Shown here: positions 36,320 to 46,334 of the stretch, in pieces
Layout: every line of letters starts with the position of its first letter
Position numbering within the stretch: the stretch's first letter is position 1
DNA from: Sclerodactyla briareus
Taxonomy: Eukaryota > Echinodermata > Holothuroidea > Dendrochirotida > Sclerodactylidae
Direction: 5' to 3'
Assembly: GCA_026419785.1 (NCBI GenBank)
Contig: JAODTK010000677.1
Coordinates: forward strand, 124,001 to 188,000
Length of the DNA: 64,000 bases
Made by a program: the position numbers and the translations under genes
The notes under the pieces: model-generated
Databases searched by the model: none
What the model saw: only the letters and a program-made list of their open reading frames with translations
What the model was told of the DNA's origin: nothing

Positions 36320-36545
36320 TATACTTGCTGAGCAGGGGATCGAACCCATTCAAGGCACGGCAAGGTTGCAGACATCACCTTGCAATTTGCCTACCCTCGT
36401 TTGTCCCGGTTCCGTTCCATGTGCTAAATGCTCAGCGAGAAGGCAACAGGTACCATTTTCTAAGTCTTTGGTATGACCCGACTGGGATTCGGACCTTGAT
36501 CTCCCTAGTGAAAGGCCGACGCTCCAACTGTGCCAACCACTATAA
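36320..36545 (-). mobile_element. tRNA-derived SINE (copy B)
   Basis: On the minus strand, from 36545: AGTGGTTGGCACAGTTGGAG (A-box region), then AAGGTCCGAATCCCAGTCGG (B-box with one change), then TCATACCAAAGACTTAG and GGTACCTGTTGCCTTCTCGC. The body matches copy A at 1713-1800. Further downstream on the minus strand a second B-box-like GGGTTCGATCCCC occurs (36332-36345), so the tail may contain another tRNA-like piece. An ATA-rich microsatellite (36540-36600) sits at its 5' side. Confidence 0.75.
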
Positions 36546-36599
36546 TAATAATATAAAAAACGATAAATATAAAAATAAGATTTATATAATAATATTTAA

Positions 36600-36850
36600 T
36601 ATTTAAGTGCTTATATAGCGCTTTTCGACGCGATCAAAGCGCTTCACAGATATTACCCCTGATCATTAATGACTTGTCCCACCTGTACTATATTTATATA
36701 GCACGCACCCCTTCCTTGTCTAAGGGCCACCACGGAAAAGCCCGCGCGGGCTTTGTGGAATTCGAGCTCACGATCTTCGGATCACGAGTCTGGAGCTCTG
36801 CCGACTGCCGAGTGTTCCCCAAGGGTCGGTCTTGGTCCTGGAGCTCTGCC
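36600..36850 (-). mobile_element. tRNA-Thr-like SINE with an L2-type 3' tail (SINE-D)
   Basis: The minus strand reads CAGTCGGCAGAGCTCCAGAC, then TCGTGATCCGAAGATCGTGA and GCTCGAATTCC: a tRNA-like D-arm/A-box, an anticodon arm with loop CTCGTGA (anticodon CGT, threonine) and a damaged B-box. The body continues to GTGAAGCGCTTTGATCGCGT, then AAAGCGCTATATAAGC and a TAA/ATT-rich tail (36540-36605). The last part resembles the 3' end of LINE-4 (GCGCTATATTAAGCGCTTG plus a TTA tail at 37428-37460). The 5' end runs into the 49-bp minisatellite. Confidence 0.7.
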
Positions 36851-37082
36851 GACTGCCGTGTGTTCCCCAATGGTCGGGTCTTGGTCCTGGAGCTCTGCCG
36901 ACTGCCGTGTGTTCCCCAATGGTCGGGTCTTGGTCCTGGAGCTCTGCCGACTGCCGTGTGTTCCCCAATGGTCGGGTCTTGGTCCTGGAGCTCTGCCGAC
37001 TGCCGTGTGTTCCCCAAGGGTCGGGTCTTGGTCCTGGAGCTCTGCCGACTGCCGTGTGTTCCCCAAGGGTCGGGTCTTGGTC
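36793..37082. repeat. 49-bp minisatellite, 6 units
   Basis: Six nearly identical units beginning GAGCTCTGCCGACTGCCG start at 36793, 36841, 36890, 36939, 36988 and 37037. Unit 1 is 48 bp and the last is truncated. Variation is limited to AAGGG/AATGG and A/T at one site each. 49 is not a multiple of 3, so all frames cycle; the long open frames on both strands here (up to 179 codons) are products of the repeat and not genes. The minus-strand unit includes the D-arm/A-box of the adjoining tRNA-like SINE. Confidence 0.95.
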
Positions 37083-37427
37083 CCCTCACTCTTCTTGGTC
37101 TATATACACAAATCTCGGTGTATTTTTTTTTTCCAGTGTTGATAAATTCGACTTCGAATTTGACTTCGAATGCTGTAAAGTGTTCAAAGGGATTGGACCA
37201 AATCTTAAAATAGTCTTCCGTTTGGCAATTTCTTTAAACGCCGATAAATGCATTGTAATGCCCCAATGATGTGGATCCAGATGCTTCTGGGGAGCCGGCC
37301 TATGTGATGTCATGTCAACGTTTTGAGACATATTATTTCCGGGGGGGGTGGGTAAGGTGTTACACTATCATGGGATAAAGTGTATTGTGATACATTATCT
37401 GTCGCATATTGGACATCTTCCGCGAGT

Positions 37428-40330
37428 TTAATAATAATAATAAACAAGCGCTTAATATAGCGCCCAATACCGCTGAAGCAGTCTCAAGGCGCTTTACAAA
37501 GTGAAAGAGGGAAAAAGAGAATACAGGAGGAAATTATAGGATGAAAGTTCAGAATGAAACGGTAAGAACGAATAAAGAGCAGAAAAAAATACAATATAGA
37601 AAAACGATATAGTAAAAAAATAACTATAGGAAGGATCAAAAGATAGGTTTTTAAGAGTTTCTTAAAACTGGCAAAGGAATGAGCAAATCTGATAGTATGG
37701 GGCAAGCTGTTCCAGAGCTGGTGGGTGCAGAAACTGAAAATGCACGTTCCCCGTATGGTTGGTTGACACAGTCCCGCGTGGGACCCTCAGAATGGTGACT
37801 GCGATGATGATCGGAGTTGACCCGGTCCGGTTGATTATGGAGAGGAGGTCTGTCAAGTACTCTGGTGCAAGTCAGTTTTGAGCGATTTGATACTGCAGAA
37901 GGACCTTGAAATATCGGTCCTTTATTGGCAGCCCAATGAAGGCGGTCACGTCGCAGTGATTGATTTGACGTGTAAGCCCGCCCCGTCACACCAAGGCAAG
38001 TCCGGGCGGGCGCTGTTCTTTATCGTTGAAGCAAGCTTGGAGAGTTTCAGATTAGGAAGGCCGTTCGTAGGCTGTTGTTAGTCGTCAAGACGGGGTGGTG
38101 ACGTAGGCAATTGACACTCGCTCCTGTCGTTTGAGCGGTCGATGTATTTACGAATCCTCCGATAGGAATTGCAAAAGATGCGGAGCGACATATCTTGTTG
38201 ACATGTGACGACATATTTAAATGCATATCCATTAGAACACCAAGATTCCTTGCCTCTTCTGCTCGACATCAAACTTCCGCGTCACCGACCCAATAGATGA
38301 GATTGTAGTGATTTCTTAAAACACTAGATGTAAAACGGCTGACCTCAGCTTGTCGCGTCGTTTAGAGCATTAACCTGCTACTGGCAGTCCACGCCTTCAC
38401 ACTCGGATGCAGTCCTTCAAGCTTGATGTAGAGTTATCGCCAAAGGACTAAGACTAAGTACAGCTGGGTATCATCAGCGTACAGCATTGTCTGGACACCG
38501 TAAGATTCTATCAGTTCCTCGATTGGCGGCGCATAATGTAAACAGGAGAGGCCGGCGACGGATCTTGGGGACCGAGCACGGTTTGTTGTGTGTTGACGAT
38601 GTACCTGTCACCTAACAACTCTCTGTTGACGCCCCTGAAAAATGAACTGGAGCACCACAAGAGAGCGTTGCCACGGAAATCATAACGATTTCTCAGTCGA
38701 ATGATCAGCTGATGGTCACAATATCAAACGCTGATGAAGAGGCGTCAAGGAGAATCATCAGACATCGGAACGCTGGTCATCAGCACGCATATGTCATTCT
38801 GGACTCGGGTGAGGGCAGTTTCGATACTGAACTGTTGTTCTAGCTAAGCCGATTGGCGTTCCCCATGTAATCCATTCCTTGGTCTATGCCTCGATATAAG
38901 TTTGTGAAATAGGTCTATAATTGTTCAGGTTATTGGCTTTAAGTCCTTGCTTCTTTAACAACGGAGTCCCTGTGAACCTATCCGAGTTTTGGAACACCCA
39001 GATAGGGAGCGAAGGTGGCACTTGTCATGTGATAGTTGGGTGGAAGCTCGGAAGACCTCTTGGAGGAGCCCGTAGGAATTGCAACTCGAGAGAGGCAGGT
39101 GACGATACGATTCATGATGAATCTGCGACGGATTCAGCCAAGACCTCACTGAATTTTGCTAACATCGCTGTGGTGTCATGGATGGGCATGGGCGGGGGGC
39201 ACGGAAGATGCTTGTAGGGTAGATACATTGTTTCCCAGTGTAACCCCGACCGCTCCATTTTGTCGACGAGGAACTTTGCGAAGTTATTGGCCAACTCTTC
39301 GGCATCATCATGTAGTTAAGAACCTTCTGAGAGCGTAACCGATTACATTCGGTTCACTTGATGGAAAAGTTGCTTCTGGTCACATCCACTCAGTTGAGTT
39401 TGGTGATACTGTGTCTTTGCTTCAGTGGACCACTTTAAAATATTCCTTACATTGATCTGTATAAATGCTCCTGGGCATTCAAGTTGGATTTACAGAAGTG
39501 ACGCTCCCACCTCGACGGCGTTTGTTTTTGCTCCTGGAGGGCGTCATTGTACCACCGAGCATGTGGGGGGGCGGGGTTCGTATAAACGTTATCATGGTCT
39601 TGGGCATGGATCGAGGAGATCAGACATAACGGGGAAATCAACTGGCTGCTAAGTAATTCCACATCAATGTCATCGGATCAGTGACAAGCGGAAAAGCAGT
39701 ATATCGGTACTGAAGGATTCGATATCGATGCGATGAAGTTTCCGTGTGCGAATCGGACGTCCTTGTAACCGGTGGTCGATGAACGGCCAATTTACAAAGA
39801 ATCGCCGAGTGGTCAGATGGAAGGCTGTTATTCAATCTCGACAATCCGATGCAACAGACGTCACAATTCCGAGTAAGTATCGCATCCAAAGTATGGCCTC
39901 TCCGATGATTCGGTCCAACCACATGCTGGTCGAGGGAAGCCGAACAAAAATCCAGAGGTCAATGAAGTGTTTCCCGATCATCAAGGGCATCAAGGTGAAA
40001 TTTGAGGTCTCCAGCAATCACCAATGGGGTAGAATAACATCTAGTCGTTTCATGACGCAGAGACCTCCTCCAAGAACATCGGAACAGTTAGCTTGTTGGC
40101 TTTGGATGGCGGGGGCATGTACTGATGACAGCCCTGACAGAAGATGATTTGGACGAGATCGTGATGTCAATGTGTTCAAATGACTTGAAAGGAGTGGTCG
40201 GCTTCGTGACAATGTCAAAGCCGTTCCGCAATAGAATCGCGACACCCCCGCCCCTCTTTGGACGTGGAACATGATGAACAGCAGATCGGGAATGGGATTT
40301 GCAAGTCTGAGAGGACACGGTCATCCCTTT
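37428..40330 (-). mobile_element. LINE-4, L2/CR1-type, nearly complete ORF2 and 3' end
   Basis: Minus strand, from 40330: HVPRPKRGGGVAILLRNGFD, FEHIDITISSKSSSVRAVI (endonuclease, about 40130-40290); VVGPNHRRGHTLDAILTRN and LPSDHSAILCKL (endonuclease end, about 39800-39920); the linker RWERHFCKSNLNAQEHLY, EAKTQYHQTQLSGCDQKQLF and EELANNFAKFLVDKMERSG (39260-39560); RT LLKKQGLKANNLNNYRPIS (about 38900-38960); NLGVLMDMHLNMSSHVNKIC, TRLDYNNSLLYGLPN (38040-38260); the C-terminal PYGERAFSVSAP and VLRNSLKTYL (37650-37770). The 3' UTR has GGCGCTTT..., GCGCTATATTAAGCGC and a TTA tail. There are frequent frameshifts. The first part of the endonuclease seems missing or beyond recognition. Confidence 0.85.
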
Positions 40331-40339
40331 TTTTTCTCA

Positions 40340-41655
40340 TCACCGGTTAACCCCCCCCAAGTTCGGGGATCGCCAAAATAACGACATTGCCGTCTGTCTC
40401 AACTTTTTGTACTCCACCCCAAACTGCAAAGCAAATATGTGATTATACACGCATCTATCATTTGCCATTATAGCCTACAGTATCTTCATTCACCTCAACG
40501 CTTACACATAGGCCTCCTCTACATCTCAGAAGACCGTGATTGAATTTATCTCTTGAGGCCTAAACAATAGATTGGGGCGAAAAGAAGTATCCGCGAGAAT
40601 CGTTGTAACGTTGAGAACACATGCAAAACAGTATGCAACCCTACACTACTCAGGCTGAATTTGAGTGACGGAAGGTTATTTCAAATCCGTATCTGACCGA
40701 TCTATTTAATCGACATTTTGTGAGTTCTCGCGCTATGCGCGATTGTGGTGTATGTTGCGAGACCCGCGGCCGCCTTCACGACCGTGGCTCATGGAGAAGT
40801 ATATACGTCGTATGTTCGTGTGTAAATCCGTACGCATTGGTCAGCTTATTGTCTCCATATGCAGTATTAAATGCACACAACTTTTAAACGAATTTTAGTG
40901 GAAGGTGGGATATTTTGCACCAACGCCATAAAGGAACAACTGACCTAGCACCAACTCGCATCTTAGCCAGGTGAAAATCATTTTCAATAGAGTGTGAAAG
41001 TGTGCTATATTACCAAATTGCATCTAGGCCACCTGGAATAAAAAATGATAACCTCCCACAGCCCGCCATCTATCTTCACCCCCGTCGAATAAAACCAAGC
41101 CCCTCCTCCCTCTCACTAAGCTTCCTGGCGCCGCCCACTGATTGGATCCGCCCTTTGAAAATTCTGCCCCATGGAGCAGGCTGCGCCAATAGTATTGACG
41201 CCTTTCCGATTGTAAAAACATTAGAAGGTCCTAAGTGTAGCCTTTGTGAAATGGATGAAAACTATATTGCCATTGGTGGGTGTCTTAACCTTGAACTTCA
41301 TATATTTGCCCTGGGTCCTATTACATGAGGCGATGGCAACAATGAGAAGAAGTGAGGACATCGCGTGCGAAGTGCGCATTTTACGAGGATTCAACACTGG
41401 ATAATTCATATATTCCTCACACTGGTCACTGATTCAGTCGTTGAACCTACGACTATTTCGAAACATTATAAGCGAAAATACAGCTGGTTCAAATTGAGGA
41501 CAAAAACCCCCCTCTTTACCCAAATTATTGAGGTGACGCCCCCACTCCCATGATAGCCGCTCATGCAGCACCCCATCGGGAGCCCTCCCTTCCCGTCATG
41601 TTTATATTGAAAAATGCAATTCTGACAGAGGGGTGGGTGAGGTTTGGAGTATCTT
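40340..41655. other. no gene recognised
   Basis: No recognisable gene. The part next to 40330 may hold the decayed 5' end of LINE-4. A GGATCCGCCC word at about 41145-41155 resembles the ends of the MITE that follows. Confidence 0.35.
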
Positions 41656-41663
41656 CGATCGGT

Positions 41664-41846
41664 CATCTCAGGCGGCGGATCCGATTTTGGGAAAAAGACA
41701 TTCGAGAGGGAATTCAAAAATAAAGTGACTAAAAAATGACTGGCGTCGTGGGGGAGGTGAGGTGAAAAAGGTTAGACCTGCTTTTTTTTGCTGGAGCCAA
41801 AGTTGGACCCCTCCCCTTTGGAAATCCTGGATCCGCCCCTGTGCTG
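41664..41846. mobile_element. MITE-like element with CAGG...GGATCC ends (hAT-like)
   Basis: The left end CAGGCGGCGGATCCGATTTT and right end AATCCTGGATCCGCCCCTG form an imperfect terminal inverted repeat around about 180 bp. CAGGG-type termini are typical of hAT transposons, but an 8-bp target duplication could not be seen, so the class is tentative. No transposase is encoded. It sits directly upstream of a LINE fragment. Confidence 0.5.
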
Positions 41847-42305
41847 TTTTTAAACATTGGTATGGTAAGACCTCACCTGGAGTATTCTTTGGATTGGGAA
41901 TCATCATCTCTCGAAAGAAAAGTTGTCAATTGAGGACTTCCACATGAGGGTTACAGATTAATCAGGTCCTGCGTGCTTGCCATATGTGGAAAGGGGAGTG
42001 AAGATCGGTTCTCATGTAGCTAACGAATATCGAGTTTGATCGATTTCAGGTTCACAAAATTGACCGTTTGATTAAGGTTTTCAGAATTGGCCATGGCTTG
42101 CGATGATGACCGCCTTTTAACTTCTTTGAATTTTCCAATGTTTCCACTAATAGGGTCATCATCTCAACTCGTGGATAAGGTTGCTGGCTAGATTATTTGG
42201 AAGTATGTGTTCTCTCTCAAGCGTTCAATGAGTGGAACAGCCTCACTGAAAATGTTCTTTGGTCTCAAGAAGTGCCACTACCTTCAAGACAGTCTTAATT
42301 GGTTG
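41847..42305 (+). mobile_element. LINE-6, C-terminal RT fragment
   Basis: The plus strand reads NIGMVRPHLEYSLDWESSS then LERKVVN and YRLIRSC (usual form LVRPHLEY...VW...(K)..E.VQ+.A.RLI) at about 41855-41975. After a decayed part it reads LSQAFNEWNSLTENV then LWSQEVPLPSRQS-stop (about 42215-42291), the typical C-terminal F..WN.LP..V of CR1/jockey-type ORF2. The lineage differs from LINE-1, LINE-2 and LINE-4 at this end. The catalytic core is absent. Confidence 0.75.
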
Positions 42306-43530
42306 TTTTTTTTCAGGATTTTGGGGTACGTGCTTTTTTCTGCGTTTTAGTGTTTTGCATACGTGAGCGAGAGGAGCGATAGATGCAAATGCGGCATATC
42401 GATGCCAAGAAAAGAGAGTACCCAGCCCCCAGAGGGGCCACCTGGGGTGGGGTTAACACAAACACATCTCCACATCACCGGATAGAGTACTACCGTACGA
42501 AAAAAGATGGACATGTGACTGCTGTGATCTACAAACTCACGGACTTGTTTCGATTAGTCCACACACGTAATATCAAAGGAAAAGTGAACAAGTGCCTCGA
42601 CCTTTACGACCGGCCCTCAAGACCGTCAACACAATCAGCTTTTTGGAGGCAAATATAAGAATATGGCCGACGACTGTATTCTTCATTTTTTGGGTAATCC
42701 TTGGATTGGCTTAATTTCCAGAAAAGGAGAACTGTTCGATTGCGCAATATGTTGTACGTTCTTATTGGCAGAGAAATCATACCCTCCGGTTATTCAAGTG
42801 AAGCATTTCATTGTGTTGATTAGTGTGTTGCCCCATATGACATGTGTTGGACTCTGGCTCACAGGGGCAACTAAAGTTCACGTTTATCGTATCTGTGTTT
42901 CTTTATTATTCATCCAGGACAGCCTTCAGCCACCAGTCTAGGAGCGAAGACAGACTCTCACCCTTCACTCGCTCACCTAAGTAAGCCTATAGCTACGTGG
43001 GGGAGGGGCTGGGGGGGGACGCTGCGCGTAAATGCAGGAACTCGAACTGGATTTGTTTGGCATGGAAAGCATCACTGAGCGGCTCCGCCACTTCCGCCCA
43101 ACTAGGTCTCCTGATTCTAGATTTCCTAGACGGATAGTCCGGACTGCGCGACTGCAAACTTAAATCAACGTGAATGAACCTTCAATAGACATCATGATGA
43201 TAGAATAACTACTGCTACATATAAGCGAGCTATGCAGCAGAGTATAACACTCAACCGTTCTTGTTAATGTAGAGCCTGAACAAGAAATGTGAAGGAACTT
43301 ACCGTAATCAATCAAAGGTGTTCAAGCTACCCTACTACCCAAAAAACCACTTAACTTAACAACAAAACTATGTCGTAAATATTCGTAAAGGCACATTTAA
43401 TGATTTCACGTTCATGCTTGCAAAGGCAACACCAATGGGGGTCAAGTTTCGGACCTCCAACTTCTTTGGCCTTTTCTTGGTACGTATTTTTTTTTTTGCC
43501 CCCATGGATAATGAATACACTCCTGTGACC
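42306..43530. other. no gene recognised
   Basis: Two plus-strand frames of about 90 codons (42383-42658 and 42663-42941) were read without recognising any family. No splice-bounded exon was convincing. Confidence 0.4.
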
Positions 43531-43535
43531 CCCGA

Positions 43536-43712
43536 CTGTCCGAGGGCGCAGCCAGTAGGGGACCAGGGTATCATGACCCCCCCCACTTTTGGGAAGGCCT
43601 CCATGCATAATAATTTTTTTGCAACACACAAATGTTTCCCATCACTGCTTCGATCCCCCCCCCCCCAAAGTGCCTTGATCCCTCAACTTTCAGACAGTGG
43701 CTGCGCCCTTGA
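43536..43712. mobile_element. MITE-like inverted repeat (GGGCGCAGCCA ends)
   Basis: GAGGGCGCAGCCAGTAGGGG on the left pairs with CAGTGGCTGCGCCCTTGA on the right, bounding about 175 bp rich in C and G runs. There is no coding sequence, and target duplication was not identified. The similarity of these ends to other compact inverted-repeat elements suggests a DNA transposon derivative. Confidence 0.45.
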
Positions 43713-43719
43713 CTTTAAC

Positions 43720-45250
43720 GGGTAGTGGTACTCTTTTACTATAATGTGTATCGTTCACTGCGTTGCGAGATTGTGACCAGGTAGTGTTATTTACGCCACA
43801 TGTTTCACTAGCTGCTCCGAATACAGCTTCCGCTATTTTGGGGGGTGGTTTCATACTCCTCTATTTCCTTACTATTTGAACACCACAATAGACGAATCTA
43901 TCGATCCTGCCAGTCTTTGGTTCGACCCACTGGGAGTCGACCTGAACCCCAACGGACGGTGCAAGTCTGATTCATCTTGACATGGCACTGGATTTGGATA
44001 AGTCAATTTTCTTAGTGGGGTGGGTAGTGGAGGTGACCCTCCTCCTCCACCGGGGTCTCCTCACAGAGTCTCAAGCCATTCGATAGGCACACCTATACGA
44101 ATATTATTTTTCCTCTATTATAAATAATTAGTTTCATTACAGGGTACATATAACTCGCTCCGGGAGTGTCGTATCCGGCCATATGGCAGGCTCGTGAACG
44201 TAAAAAGCTACTGAACTACGCTCACCGCGCCAACCCTATGGCGGTCCGCTTGGATCTTGACAAGGCGTGAATAAGTGTGTCCGATCCTATTGGAATGCCC
44301 AAGAAACTTCGAAGCAACAGTCCGTTTAGGCTTCCGTAGTATTTTCTCCGGGTTCGTCTTCCGCTCGCTTACCCTTGTTTCGTTCACTCAAGCACGTTAT
44401 GCTGGTATGATATGCTGGAACTGGATTTACCAACTTCTACTGCGTGGTCGGTTGCTGCTCGTGTGGTATGTAAGTCTGACGATTTTAGAAAGACTTGCTG
44501 AAGAATATCCCAAATGATGGGTACTAACGTGTAATGTTTGCCAACAAATTTTCCAACAAGACAGAAAGGTGCAAAGTCCAATGTATTGTATTCATTCCCA
44601 AGACAACCTGTCGTTCACATGAGCTGTAACCTTTCAAATGGCAGGTGACACCGCAACTTATGTGTTAGGCTAGAAGCCTAGGCTAGCTGAGTTAGGGACA
44701 GTGTGTGCGTGGCAGTTACAGTGTGTGCGTGTTAAATCTAGAGCTCGGATCGTACGCTTTTGCAGCAATTGCGGCATGATGCATAATGTATACCTATGTG
44801 TATCAGGGGTAGCGTTAGAGTCACTTCCAATTCCAGAACAATAATCCCAGGTCTTATTGTCACCTAAACCTTACCCACACGAACCCGAGCCATCTTTAAT
44901 TGGATCCCTAAAAATAATTTCATATTGCTTAATTTTTCAACACCCAGGTACCCATCCTGACATGGGTATACATTATCCAATCACTACCGCAATTACAAAA
45001 TGACCGAAATATGTGGAAGTCTCACAACGACAACAGGCTGCCAACATTAGAGATCTGTTGAGAGTGAGATCGTCAGGTGAACCATGACGCGGAGCGCGAC
45101 ATTGGGTTTCACGCGGAGCGTCCCGCCAGGGAGATTTTCTGCTAAAATGACCTTAGATCGCAGGAAATGGCACTTCCCATGCCCCTCACCCCCATCACAG
45201 GAACCCTCAATTGATAGGTATTTCATAGTAGTAATTCAGTGATTATTTTT
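43720..45250. other. no gene recognised
   Basis: No gene is recognised. A local inverted word, GACGCGGAGCG / CGCGGAGCGTCC, occurs near 45085-45125. Confidence 0.4.
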
Positions 45251-45259
45251 CCCTCATTC

Positions 45260-46058
45260 CAAGTGTTACCCTACCCACCAAGTTCGTTCAATCACAACTA
45301 AATAATTTCGTGTAAAACCTCAAAATAGAGGGCAGCAGACACAATCTGGTGAAACCTTGAAATAATCATAATGTTTCTCTCGGGACCATGTGTTCCCCTA
45401 CCCCCACGTTTCATCTGAATCAAACAGATGAACTTTTCGTGTAAAACCGCAAAATAGAGGGCAGCAGACACACATCTGGTGACCTTGAAAGCATACGCCA
45501 TGTTTTTTTCGGAACCAGGTGTTACCACACCCATCAAGTTTCGTTACAACAAACTAATATTTCGTGTAAACTGCAAAATAAGTGCAGCAGCACATCTGGT
45601 GCCTTAGACTTATCACCAGGTTTTTCGGGCCCAGGTGTCACCCCACCCACCAAGTTTTCGTCTGAATCACACAGCTGAATAATTTCATGTAAAAACTCAA
45701 ATAGAGGGCCATGGTTTTTGTGGATTAGGCAGGGATGTGCCCACGCTGGGCGGCACGCCCGGGTTGGGTAACGCGCCGGCACTCCGGCATGTTTAAACCG
45801 TCACTCATGCAAATTTGCCAATAACCCCGGCACTAATCCTCCTTGTTTTCTATTAAATTACCTTACAATGCGGTCGTTTTTGAGTTCCCACTGCCATTTG
45901 TGACCATGTTTCAACCTGTACTCATAATTTCTGGGCAAAATCCCTGGATTAGGTGTTACCGGGCCTACCCATCATTTCGTATAATAAATAGAGGGCAGCA
46001 GACACCTTTGTTGACCTTGAAATTATCGCCATGTTTTTTCAGGACCAAGTGTTAAACC
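45260..46058 (+). repeat. tandem satellite, about 127-bp unit, 5-6 copies
   Basis: The block AAATAGAGGGCAGCAGACA (and variants) recurs at 45327, 45456, 45580, 45702 and 45988. Between the repeats lie CATCTGGTGACCTTGAAA, CCATGTTTTTTTC, GGACCAGGTGTTACC, CACCCACCAAGTTTCGT and TAATTTCGTGTAAA. Spacing is 122-129 bp, except for one insertion (45720-45960) between the last two. Units differ by many single-base gaps. Confidence 0.85.
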
Positions 46059-46149
46059 CCGACACAACTTCACGTCCAAAGCGAACGCGGAACAAACTTG
46101 ATAGTTCGGTACAACCTCTATTAGACATGCAATTTTGCCCACTTTCTAA

Positions 46150-46330
46150 CCGATTCGAGATTCATCATTCCCTTGGGGTGGACAGTGTGTACTAACTTTC
46201 CTATCAATCGGACCTTTGTGTATGGAGAGTATTTCGCTAACGCCTAAAGTTTTCCGGCGGCGGCGGGACGGGCACAGGCCCAACCAGAGTATCCCCGAAC
46301 ACCTACAATGTTGCGGGGATATAACTATCT
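46150..46330 (+). repeat. GCG-core dispersed repeat, copy 3
   Basis: The segment carries TATCAATCGGAC, TTTCGCTAACGCCTAAAGTT, CCGGCGGCGGCGGGACGGGC, CCAACCAGAGTATCCCCGAA and CACCTACAATGTTGC in the same order as the copies at 34190 and (reverse) 25390. Confidence 0.65.
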
Positions 46331-46334
46331 TCAC

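Noticed and set aside
36674-37269. Overlapping long frames of 94-179 codons on both strands
   Set aside because: They are produced by the 49-bp minisatellite, whose unit lacks stops in most frames. The peptide is only the repeat translated.
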